This document shows, in pieces, positions 1-5,657 of a stretch of DNA of 5,657 nucleotides. Numbering within the stretch: position 1 is the first letter of the stretch; every line of letters begins with the position of its first letter. Source of the DNA: an uncultured bacterium (GTDB lineage Bacteria; Bacteroidota; Bacteroidia; Chitinophagales; CAIODY01). The stretch covers positions 1 to 5,657 of the forward strand of contig CAIQHW010000354.1 of assembly GCA_903871715.1 (NCBI GenBank). The letters are read 5' to 3'. Position numbers and translations under genes: made by a program. The notes beneath the pieces were generated by a model. It was given only the letters and a program-made list of their open reading frames with translations, searched no databases and was not told where the DNA came from.

Positions 1-517
1 AACCATTAATCATTAACAAGGCAATTAAACTCAATCCCATAGCCAATTCGTAGCTGATGATTTGTGAAGCTGCCCTGATTGCACCCATCAACGAATATTT
101 ATTGTTACTGCTCCAACCGCCAATCATAATGCCATAAGCACCTAAAGAAACCACGGCAAACATAAACAACACACCCACATTAATATTGGCAATTTGCAAT
201 GGAATTATTCTGCCACCAACTTCTAAAGTGCTGCCCCATGGAATGACTGCGCCGCCCATGCAAGCCAATAGCATGGCTATTGCTGGACCCATGATGAACA
301 AAAATTTGCTGGCACTGGCAGGAATAAATTCTTCTTTAAAAAATAATTTTACGCCATCGGCTAAAGGTTGCAACATACCTCCTGGACCTGCACGATTAGG
401 ACCAATGCGGTCTTGTAGCCATGCTGCTAATTTTCTTTCTAACAAAGTAGAGTACATGGCAATGCCTAATGATGCACCAATAACACCGCTGATGATAATT
501 AATTTTTCGATGAGCAT
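1..517 (-). CDS. nuoH: NADH-quinone oxidoreductase subunit H (N-terminal half, partial)
   Basis: NuoH (ND1 homologue) is the inner-membrane subunit of respiratory complex I that joins the peripheral arm to the membrane arm and forms much of the quinone pocket. The reverse strand from the ATG at 517 reads 172 codons, open to the window edge; the family is usually about 330-350 residues, so roughly half is present. Seen directly: a hydrophobic N-terminal helix (about 5-25), then the family signature WLQDRIGPNRAGP (33-45) and ADGVKLFFKEEFIP (53-66), more helices at about 72-93 and 113-135, the NKYSLMGAIRAASQ loop, and the conserved ISYE with Glu157 opening the next helix. The start is fixed because the codon before it is ATT and the next one upstream is an in-frame TAA. 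The gene behind it is an outer-membrane barrel rather than nuoG, so nuoH appears to begin its own transcription unit. No frame disruption is seen. Identification is very secure. Confidence 0.97.
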   Translation of the reverse strand, partial: MLIEKLIIISGVIGASLGIAMYSTLLERKLAAWLQDRIGPNRAGPGGMLQPLADGVKLFFKEEFIPASASKFLFIMGPAIAMLLACMGGAVIPWGSTLEVGGRIIPLQIANINVGVLFMFAVVSLGAYGIMIGGWSSNNKYSLMGAIRAASQIISYELAMGLSLIALLMING

Positions 518-538
518 AATTTATGAAAAATGAAAACG

Positions 539-570
539 CAAATGTAAGGTTTTGAAATACAATTTTGCAA
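539..570 (-). promoter_or_regulatory. Probable Bacteroidota-type promoter for nuoH
   Basis: On the minus strand the 57-base gap before nuoH contains TACATTTG (539-546), a full match to the Bacteroidota -7 consensus TAnnTTTG. A TTG at 568-570 lies 21 bases upstream, suitable for the -33 element. The predicted transcript would start near 534 and have a leader of about 17 bases before the ATG at 517, which carries no Shine-Dalgarno sequence, as is normal in this phylum. The match is seen; promoter activity is inferred. Confidence 0.6.
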
Positions 571-574
571 TTCA

Positions 575-1693
575 TCAAAATGCTTCGCCAACTGTTAAAT
601 AAGTGCCTTGCGTGTTCGGTCCGAAACCCACATCCAATCGCACATTGATGCGTTCATTGGAATTTAATAAGTATCGTAAACCACCGCCATAAGTAAATCG
701 CACATAGCGCCAATTGTAATCTTGTATGCGATTGGATACTTCGCCCACGTTGCCAAACACCACGCCACCAAACCGTTTGTAGATTCTAAAACGATTTTCA
801 ATACATAGGTTTGCCAAAAAAATATCTCTATATCTGCCTTCGTATAAGCCTCTCATAATGGTGCTGCCACCGAGTTGTGATAACTCAGTAAACGGCACTG
901 CTGTGCCGTTGTTCATTTGTAAATTCAAATCAAAAGCCAATACCACCTTCTTATTGATTCGTTTAAAATTCATGGCGTCAATAAATAGGCGATGAAATTC
1001 AGCATCGCCTACCAAAAATTTATTCCAATAAAGATAAACCATATCAATCATCCAGCCTTTTTCAGCCGAGTAAATATTATCTCGGGTATCGTATAGCATT
1101 TCAGTGCCTACACCTTTGTAAAAACCGCCGTTTCTGCCTTCAATACTGGTGTTAGTAGCTAATAAACCAGTTGGATTATCTACATGAAAATTGGGAAAAT
1201 CATCCGCTTCAAATTTTAATCCACCAAATAATTTCCCTGAAATTTTTGTCATTAAATTAAAAATGAGCCGCTTGTAATTGGTCGAAAATTTTTCCGCTTC
1301 ATCTTTTGTAACATTGCCATTGCCCCAATAATCCCAAGAAAAATTGGTAAGATCTAATTCGCCTTCGCTATAAAATTTTCTGTTTTTAAAATACAAATTG
1401 AAAGGCATCAACGCCAAAAACTGTTTGTTTTCGGTGTACGACAACACCCAATTAATTTGTGAAGCTGGTGTTTTATCATCTCTGCCATTTAAACTAAAAT
1501 TGGTAGTGCCTGCTAAACCGCCACCCCAGCCAGTTTCTGGGCGAACAAATACAATTGGAAATGAACGAAGAAAAAATTTGTCGGTGGTTTTTTTTACAAC
1601 TGTATCGGCTGTGATAGTTTTGGGAGGTTCTTGGGCAAAGGCTTGTAAGGTGAAAAGTGTGAATAGAAAAAAAAGAAAACCAAAAAATTTCAT
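575..1693 (-). CDS. BamA/TamA-family outer-membrane beta-barrel protein without POTRA domains
   Basis: This is an exported protein of 372 residues. Residues 1-21 form a signal peptide (MKFF, hydrophobic Phe/Leu-rich core, ending AFAQ). The mature part is about 350 residues of alternating aromatic/polar segments typical of beta strands. It has barrel motifs of the Omp85 'bacterial surface antigen' domain: LYDTRDN (200-206), MRGLYEGRYRD (280-290, matching the conserved RGxxxGRxRD of the lumenal loop), GGGLRYLL (336-343), and a terminal Phe (VGEAF) as expected for barrel insertion. There is no room for POTRA domains, so a general role in barrel assembly like BamA is unlikely; substrate and function are unknown. 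An in-frame TTG at 1708 would add five residues, but the ATG at 1693 puts the lysine and hydrophobic core directly at the N-terminus and is preferred. A strong terminator lies just upstream, so it is probably transcribed separately from the PLD gene. nuoH follows 57 bases downstream. Confidence 0.88.
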   Translation of the reverse strand: MKFFGFLFFLFTLFTLQAFAQEPPKTITADTVVKKTTDKFFLRSFPIVFVRPETGWGGGLAGTTNFSLNGRDDKTPASQINWVLSYTENKQFLALMPFNLYFKNRKFYSEGELDLTNFSWDYWGNGNVTKDEAEKFSTNYKRLIFNLMTKISGKLFGGLKFEADDFPNFHVDNPTGLLATNTSIEGRNGGFYKGVGTEMLYDTRDNIYSAEKGWMIDMVYLYWNKFLVGDAEFHRLFIDAMNFKRINKKVVLAFDLNLQMNNGTAVPFTELSQLGGSTIMRGLYEGRYRDIFLANLCIENRFRIYKRFGGVVFGNVGEVSNRIQDYNWRYVRFTYGGGLRYLLNSNERINVRLDVGFGPNTQGTYLTVGEAF

Positions 1694-1719
1694 GCAGTTG
1701 TTTTTCAAAAAGGAATTTG

Positions 1720-1727
1720 CAAAGCAA
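1720..1727 (-). promoter_or_regulatory. Weak candidate -7 element for the barrel gene
   Basis: The minus strand has TTGCTTTG 26 bases before the ATG at 1693, one mismatch from TAnnTTTG. No TTG is found at a fitting distance upstream, since that space is occupied by the terminator stem. It is the best candidate in a gap of only about 35 bases between the terminator T-run and the start codon. The alternative is that the gene is expressed by leakage through the terminator. Confidence 0.25.
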
Positions 1728-1728
1728 C

Positions 1729-1774
1729 AAAAAAAAATCCCACCTACTTTTATTTTTTTTAAGTAGGTGGGATT
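1729..1774 (-). terminator. Strong rho-independent terminator of the secreted PLD gene
   Basis: Read on the minus strand, AATCCCACCTACTT (1774-1761) pairs without mismatch with AAGTAGGTGGGATT (1749-1736), a 14-bp stem closed by an 11-base A-rich loop. The stem runs straight into a T-tract (1737-1729). It starts 18 bases after the TAA at 1793, the expected position for the end of that transcript. On the plus strand there is no matching T-run after the stem, so it should act in one direction. Confidence 0.92.
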
Positions 1775-1792
1775 AATAAAAACGTTTTTGGA

Positions 1793-4033
1793 TTATTTAT
1801 TCAACACCCATTTTAAAGTAGTTCGTCCTTTTTCGGTGTTTACATTTACTAAATAAATACCACTTTGTAAATTGGCAGAAGCCATTTCAATTCTGTTTTG
1901 ATTGTTGAAATTAATGTGCATCAATTCTTTACCTGCGATGTCACAAATGCTTACCACACCTTTGCTTCCAGCATTTTCATTCAACAATAATGTAGAATTA
2001 TCTTGCGAAGGGTTTGGAAATAACTGCACTGCAATAGTATTGTTCACGTTGTCGATTCCACCACCAATAGTGCCGCCACCACAAGCTTTGTATGCCTTTG
2101 CGGTTAATGTGCCGCCATAATCGGTAAAGCGTTGTGAAAATTCTTGGTAATATAAATTAGCAATAGTAGAATCATGAATCATCAAAGTATTTTCATCATT
2201 TTTTGTATCGGCTGATGAACTCCAATTGTGCGAACCTGTGATTACAGTTGGGTCGCTGCAAGCATCATTAGGGTCAATGATACCATATTTGTGATGAAAA
2301 ATAATTCCGCTAGGTGATGGATTAACTAATTCTTTTCCGCCAGCATGATTATACAATTCAGTAAATACTGCACCGCCGTTTGTTGCACTTGAATCACTTA
2401 CAATTCCTGCGCAAAATGCACCATTTTTAGTGAAAGCGGAATCTACAATAGTATAGGCAATATTTTTAAAAGTGAAAATTTCTAAACCAGAGTAGAAATC
2501 GTAATTAGCTGTGGCGATGTGTTTCATGATTTGTGAATTGACGCCATCAGTTGGGCTAAAATATTGTTCTACTCTTTTTCCGCCAATAATATATTCGTGT
2601 GGTGTGTTGTTTAATTTAGATGCACCAAATGCGCCACCAACAAACATTTCGTTAAACTCAATTGTGTAGCCGTGTGCCATAGATTGGTCTTGAATAATCA
2701 CCATGTTGTTTTTATCTTGATTAATTTCTTGCACTCCCCAATTGGTGCTACCTGTAATTACAGTTGCTAATGATGGGTTGCCATCATCTATAACCATAAA
2801 TTTGTTGTGCATAATACCATAAGTGGTAGATGGGGCAGGCGCTTGAATTTTATTAGTAGTAGTAAAAGCATTGAAAACAGAAGGACTAACGCCTGCATCG
2901 CAAATTACTCTTACGGCTACACCTCTTGTTGTGGCTGCATTTACAGCATTGATGATCCCTAAATTATTATCCAAATTGTAAATGGCAATATCAATTGAAT
3001 TCGTTGCTCTGCCAATATAAGCTTTCAAAGTGTCTGCAAAAGCATTATTTACATATTGCGCTACATGACCATAAACTGCTTTGCTAGCATCAACAGGATT
3101 GTTGAAATAAATTTTGATAGAACCACTTGATGTAGATACAGTAGCCATAGCTGTTACAGCACTTTTTGAAGTATCGTTTGTAGCACTAACCGAAAGCCCT
3201 TGAACATAATAAATAGTAGCTGGTGTTAAACTGGTAAGGTTCAAGGAATGTGTGGTGGTCATGGTGGAACTATTAGCAGTCATGTTTAAATTAGTAGGTG
3301 TAGTACCATATTTAATAATAGTATTGCCATTAGATTGTGTATTGAAACTTACTGTAAAAGAATTTTGGGTAATGTTAGTTTGCAACAAGGGGGTAGTAAT
3401 AATTGGTGGATTGCCATTGTAAATAATATCGTTGATATCTCTAATCAACAATTGAAATACAGTAGCACCGCCGCTGGAAGCGTTTTCGCTTAATACACCA
3501 ACAATGTTTACAGGACCAGATGGAATAGTTGTACCTACCAAGTTGCTGGCTGTGTTAACCCTCACATCTTCGGTCGTTGAACCTTGTGTAAACATATAGT
3601 TAGTGCTGCCAGCAAATGTACCTGTACTGCTAAATGTTACACCATTTAATCGCACCAACATACCTTCGTTAGCAATTGTAAAGCCAGTAGCGGCTGAAAT
3701 TACAAGTGGCGCTGGTAAATTATGACCAGTCGAAGAACTTACAATAGTTGGTGTACCTAATTCTAACAAACCACTAAATGTCGAAAGCGTTCCACTTACA
3801 GTTGCTGAGTCGCCACGATTCAATGAACTTAAAGCCGAGCCATATAAAGCCAAGCCGCCAGTGGCATCTTGCAAGTAACGTGTGCTGGTTCCAAATTCAG
3901 AGCCATTCACGATAATGCCCGACACAGTTGCTGCGCCTGTACCTTGTGTGTGTGCAGCAGTGCAAGAAATAGTTTGTGCTTTTGTTTGCGAAAATAAAAT
4001 CATCGAAAAAACTAAAAGTAAAATTCGTTTCAT
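1793..4033 (-). CDS. T9SS-exported phospholipase D-like protein with OB-fold and FN3-like domains (putative extracellular nuclease/phosphodiesterase)
   Basis: A complete 746-residue multidomain exported protein. Order: signal peptide 1-20 (MKRILLLVF...KAQ); an OB-like domain about 35-100, with RYLQDATGGLALYG (52-65) and GDSATVSGTL (74-83) in the style of YhcR/DUF5689 OB-folds; a second OB-like unit about 123-204; an FN3-like domain about 209-300; then two HKD domains. HKD1 has HNKFMVID (His409, Lys411, Asp416) and GSTNW (428-432). HKD2 has HHKYGIID (His580, Lys582, Asp587) and GSHNW (600-604), followed by Glu614. Both HxKxxxxD motifs are intact, so the two halves can form one active site acting through a phospho-histidine. 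A Gly-rich linker (652-659) leads to a T9SS type A sorting domain (LFPNPS at 671-676, ISGIYLV-like SGIYLVNV at 724-731, ending KWVLNK). The product should be exported to the surface or medium. OB domains next to PLD domains favour a nucleic-acid substrate, but lipid is possible. It has its own promoter and terminator and looks monocistronic. Confidence 0.9.
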   Translation of the reverse strand: MKRILLLVFSMILFSQTKAQTISCTAAHTQGTGAATVSGIIVNGSEFGTSTRYLQDATGGLALYGSALSSLNRGDSATVSGTLSTFSGLLELGTPTIVSSSTGHNLPAPLVISAATGFTIANEGMLVRLNGVTFSSTGTFAGSTNYMFTQGSTTEDVRVNTASNLVGTTIPSGPVNIVGVLSENASSGGATVFQLLIRDINDIIYNGNPPIITTPLLQTNITQNSFTVSFNTQSNGNTIIKYGTTPTNLNMTANSSTMTTTHSLNLTSLTPATIYYVQGLSVSATNDTSKSAVTAMATVSTSSGSIKIYFNNPVDASKAVYGHVAQYVNNAFADTLKAYIGRATNSIDIAIYNLDNNLGIINAVNAATTRGVAVRVICDAGVSPSVFNAFTTTNKIQAPAPSTTYGIMHNKFMVIDDGNPSLATVITGSTNWGVQEINQDKNNMVIIQDQSMAHGYTIEFNEMFVGGAFGASKLNNTPHEYIIGGKRVEQYFSPTDGVNSQIMKHIATANYDFYSGLEIFTFKNIAYTIVDSAFTKNGAFCAGIVSDSSATNGGAVFTELYNHAGGKELVNPSPSGIIFHHKYGIIDPNDACSDPTVITGSHNWSSSADTKNDENTLMIHDSTIANLYYQEFSQRFTDYGGTLTAKAYKACGGGTIGGGIDNVNNTIAVQLFPNPSQDNSTLLLNENAGSKGVVSICDIAGKELMHINFNNQNRIEMASANLQSGIYLVNVNTEKGRTTLKWVLNK

Positions 4034-4067
4034 AATTGATTTTGAATTGTTATAAAATTTTGAACCG

Positions 4068-4100
4068 CAAAGTTAATTTTTTTTTTAGCCGCAATATCAA
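4068..4100 (-). promoter_or_regulatory. Probable promoter of the secreted PLD gene
   Basis: On the minus strand TAACTTTG (4068-4075) fully matches the Bacteroidota -7 consensus TAnnTTTG. A TTG at 4098-4100 lies 22 bases upstream and another at 4092-4094 lies 16 bases upstream; the former is nearer the usual spacing. Between the two elements is a run of ten T on the plus strand (4077-4086), which may bend the spacer. The leader to the ATG at 4033 would be about 30 bases. Confidence 0.55.
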
Positions 4101-4132
4101 CTTTTTGTTAATTTTCCAATCTGAAAATAATT

Positions 4133-4738
4133 ATGGAATTAGCTGTTATTACCTCTTCCGAATTTTTTGAAAATGAAAATGAAATCATCATTCAGCTTTT
4201 TGAACATGGTTTGCTCCGATTGCATTTACGCAAGCCAGATGCTGATTTGGCTGCGGTTGAAATATTATTGCAGCAAATTCCTACGGCATTTCATGCTAAA
4301 ATTATTTTGCATCAATACCCCGAAATGTTGGATGAATATAACGTTGGCGGTTTTCATATCAATAGGCATCAGTTTGAAAACAGAAAAACGATTCAGCAAA
4401 AAATAAAAACTACACAATCATTTTCTATTAGCACACACACTTTTGAGGAAATAAAAATCCATCAAGAGTTTGATTATTATTTCATCAGCCCAATTTTTGA
4501 TAGCATTAGCAAACATGGCTATCATGCAGCCTTTGATAAACATGAAATTGAAATGGGGTTGAAAGAAAACAAACACAAAAAAATATTTGCTTTGGGTGGC
4601 GTTAATGCAGTAAATATTGCTGCTTTAAAAAAAATGGGATTCAACGGTGCTGCGTTATTGGGCACCATTTGGGAAAGCCATCATCCTATCAAATCATTTA
4701 TCAACATTCAACAAAAAATAAACGAAGTAGTAGAGTAA
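4133..4738 (+). CDS. ThiE/TenI-family TIM-barrel protein (thiamine phosphate synthase-like)
   Basis: A complete 201-residue protein, close to the usual 200-220 of ThiE and TenI. ThiE couples hydroxymethylpyrimidine diphosphate to the thiazole phosphate in thiamine synthesis; TenI is a related thiazole tautomerase. Family landmarks follow the barrel order: LRLHLRKP (28-35), GGFHINR (72-78, where ThiE has a GxHxGQxD-type strand), SISTH (98-102), FISPIFDSISKHGY (117-130, the phosphate-side loop), FALGGV (152-157) and GFNGAALLGTIW (169-180). The acidic residues that bind Mg-pyrophosphate after the GxHxGQ strand in ThiE are not evident: NRHQFENR follows instead. It could therefore be a TenI-like enzyme or a diverged ThiE. 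It is divergent from the PLD gene, with no thiamine genes in view and no visible TPP riboswitch in the 99-base upstream gap. The start ATG is preceded by an A-rich stretch. The family is secure, the exact reaction is not, so no symbol is given. Confidence 0.82.
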   Translation: MELAVITSSEFFENENEIIIQLFEHGLLRLHLRKPDADLAAVEILLQQIPTAFHAKIILHQYPEMLDEYNVGGFHINRHQFENRKTIQQKIKTTQSFSISTHTFEEIKIHQEFDYYFISPIFDSISKHGYHAAFDKHEIEMGLKENKHKKIFALGGVNAVNIAALKKMGFNGAALLGTIWESHHPIKSFINIQQKINEVVE

Positions 4739-4749
4739 CTTTTCTTTTT

Positions 4750-4791
4750 AAAGTGAAATAGAAATCGTACTTTTCGCTTTTAATTTTTAAA
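4750..4791 (+). terminator. Possible weak terminator after the ThiE/TenI-like gene
   Basis: Twelve bases after the TAA, AAAGTGAAA (4750-4758) can pair with TTTCGCTTT (4772-4780) as a 9-bp stem with one G-T wobble and a 13-base loop, followed by the T-rich TAATTTTTAA. The stem is AT-rich and the loop is large, so termination would be leaky; read-through into the next gene 71 bases downstream is possible. The same stretch includes TACTTTTC (4768-4775), one mismatch from the -7 consensus, with no TTG at the right distance. Confidence 0.3.
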
Positions 4792-4809
4792 AAGTCAAAC
4801 TCAATAATC

Positions 4810-5451
4810 ATGAAAAAAATATTTGCCGCCTTGGCTTTAATGTTTGTATTTAATTTTTCAAATGCACAAACAGCCGATGAGCAAAAAGCTCCTTGGATAG
4901 ATGGCGACCAAAATGCTTTTACTATAGATATTCCAAGTACAGTAGATAATGTAGAAGGAGCATTGAAACAACGCTTAGCAAGCGAAGGTGGCTTAAAAGT
5001 AAGTACTAAAAAAGGCTTCATTACTTGTTTGGCAGCTAATTGGAGTAAAATTAGCAGCAGCACTATGGATTATTATTTCAAGGTAAAAAAATCGAGCGGA
5101 GGGCATGTGATAGTGTATATTTTTGCTTCTAAGGGCTACAATAATTTTATTACCTCGGCTGCAAACCCCGATGAAGCTGGGCATGCTAAAGATTTTTTGT
5201 ACAGCATGATTAATGAAACCAAACGTTACGAATTGAATTTAGCTTTGGTGGATATGAGTAAAAAAATAAAATCTGCCAACGACGATATGGATGATTTAGT
5301 AAAGCAACAACGCAAACTAGAAGATAAAATAAAAGACCTCAATAAAAGTTTGGATGAGAATCACAACAACCAAAATAAAAAATCGAAAGAGATAGATAAT
5401 TTGAAAAATCAATTAGCTGATTTGCAATCGAAGTTGGATGGATTGAGATAA
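4810..5451 (+). CDS. Exported protein with C-terminal coiled coil, function unknown
   Basis: I do not recognise a named family. The 213-residue product begins with a clear signal peptide (MKKIFAALALMFVFNFSNAQ, cleavage near residue 19-20) and has no lipobox cysteine, so it is probably periplasmic. Residues about 35-115 look like a small alpha/beta domain: AFTIDIPSTV, an amphipathic segment VEGALKQRLASEG (48-60), GFITC, a strand DYYFKVKK (87-94), then HVIVYIFASKGYNNFI (99-114). Residues about 128-213 are highly charged and helical with heptad-like leucine/isoleucine spacing (for example LVKQQRKLEDKIKDL, 163-177, and IDNLKNQLADLQSKLDGL, 195-212), pointing to a long coiled coil and oligomer formation. 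It lies 71 bases after the ThiE/TenI-like gene in the same direction; co-transcription is possible but not shown. The start is chosen because the signal peptide begins there. Protein-coding status is secure, the role is not. Confidence 0.85.
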   Translation: MKKIFAALALMFVFNFSNAQTADEQKAPWIDGDQNAFTIDIPSTVDNVEGALKQRLASEGGLKVSTKKGFITCLAANWSKISSSTMDYYFKVKKSSGGHVIVYIFASKGYNNFITSAANPDEAGHAKDFLYSMINETKRYELNLALVDMSKKIKSANDDMDDLVKQQRKLEDKIKDLNKSLDENHNNQNKKSKEIDNLKNQLADLQSKLDGLR

Positions 5452-5465
5452 TTCTAAACGATATT

Positions 5466-5657
5466 TTACTTCAAACCCAACTCTTTCAATTGCTTTTCAT
5501 CAATGGTTGATGGAGAATCCATCATCACATCTCTGCCTGAATTATTTTTTGGGAAGGCAATAAAATCACGAATAGTTTCGCTGCCACCCAACAACGCCAC
5601 TAAGCGGTCAAACCCAAACGCCAAGCCACCATGCGGTGGTGCGCCATATTCAAATGC
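5466..5657 (-). CDS. aspS: Aspartate-tRNA ligase, C-terminal end (partial)
   Basis: Aspartyl-tRNA synthetase is a cytoplasmic class II enzyme that charges tRNA-Asp with aspartate. The window holds the last 63 residues and the TAA at 5466-5468. EYGAPPHGG (3-11 of the fragment) with GLAFGFDRL (11-19) is the class II motif 3 of AspS, whose Arg contacts ATP. IRDFIAFPKNNSGRD (29-43) and MMDSPS (45-50) are the usual AspS C-terminal sequence, followed by a short charged tail ending ELGLK. The full enzyme is about 580 residues in this phylum, so most of it lies beyond the right edge. It converges on the coiled-coil gene with 14 bases between stop codons, and no hairpin terminator is visible in that gap. 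Confidence 0.95.
   Translation of the reverse strand, partial: AFEYGAPPHGGLAFGFDRLVALLGGSETIRDFIAFPKNNSGRDVMMDSPSTIDEKQLKELGLK

Noticed and set aside
186..533. 115-codon open frame on the plus strand
   Set aside because: It lies opposite nuoH, whose minus-strand translation matches the family throughout; the plus frame has no recognisable content.
1398..1766. Plus-strand open frame across the start of the barrel gene and the terminator
   Set aside because: It is antisense to a convincing signal peptide and barrel domain, and runs through the terminator hairpin.
1736..1774. Inverted repeat as a possible transposon end, attachment site or operator
   Set aside because: The adjacent T-run, its position just after a stop codon and the lack of a second copy in the window all fit an intrinsic terminator better.
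1793..4033. PLD protein as a toxin or defence effector of an undescribed system
   Set aside because: There is no immunity-like gene beside it, no other defence gene, and the T9SS domain with signal peptide points to export as a single gene.
4034..4132. TPP riboswitch upstream of the ThiE/TenI-like gene
   Set aside because: The gap is too short and AT-rich, and none of the conserved thi-box CUGAGA/ACCUGA-type elements are visible.
4167..4406. Plus-strand 79-codon frame inside the ThiE/TenI-like gene
   Set aside because: It is an out-of-frame shadow of a gene with clear family motifs.
4701..5063. Minus-strand 120-codon open frame
   Set aside because: It overlaps the intergenic hairpin and the signal peptide and N-domain of the exported coiled-coil protein; low-complexity Leu-rich start, no family features.

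Overview
The window is AT-rich and has the marks of a Bacteroidota genome, probably Chitinophagales-like, though that rank is inferred. The evidence is a C-terminal type IX secretion (T9SS) sorting domain, signal peptides ending in ...AQ, A-rich start regions without Shine-Dalgarno sequences, and matches to the Bacteroidota sigma promoter (TTG ... TAnnTTTG). It is mostly an ordinary chromosomal neighbourhood. I see no mobile element, CRISPR array, tRNA or rRNA, and no gene-free stretch over 300 bases.

Layout: (1) 1-517, minus strand: N-terminal half of nuoH, the complex I membrane subunit, cut by the window edge. A near-consensus promoter of its own lies just upstream. (2) 575-1693, minus: a POTRA-less BamA/TamA-type outer-membrane beta-barrel, best started at the ATG at 1693. 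(3) 1729-1774: a very strong intrinsic terminator with a 14-bp perfect stem, closing the gene behind it. (4) 1793-4033, minus: a 746-residue secreted protein with signal peptide, two OB-like domains, an FN3-like domain, two phospholipase D (HKD) domains and a T9SS sorting domain. (5) 4034-4132: a divergent intergenic region holding a good promoter for gene 4. (6) 4133-4738, plus: a ThiE/TenI-family protein that lacks the usual ThiE acidic metal-site motif. (7) 4810-5451, plus: an unrecognised exported protein with a long C-terminal coiled coil. (8) 5466-5657, minus: C-terminal 63 residues of aspartyl-tRNA synthetase, converging on gene 7 with a 14-base gap.

The genes do not form one pathway. 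NuoH and AspS are housekeeping. The barrel, the PLD protein and the coiled-coil protein are cell-envelope or exported products that appear to be transcribed mostly as single units. The most interesting item is the T9SS-exported OB-OB-FN3-PLD-PLD protein, which could be an extracellular nuclease or phosphodiesterase. The second is the non-canonical ThiE/TenI protein standing alone without thiamine genes.
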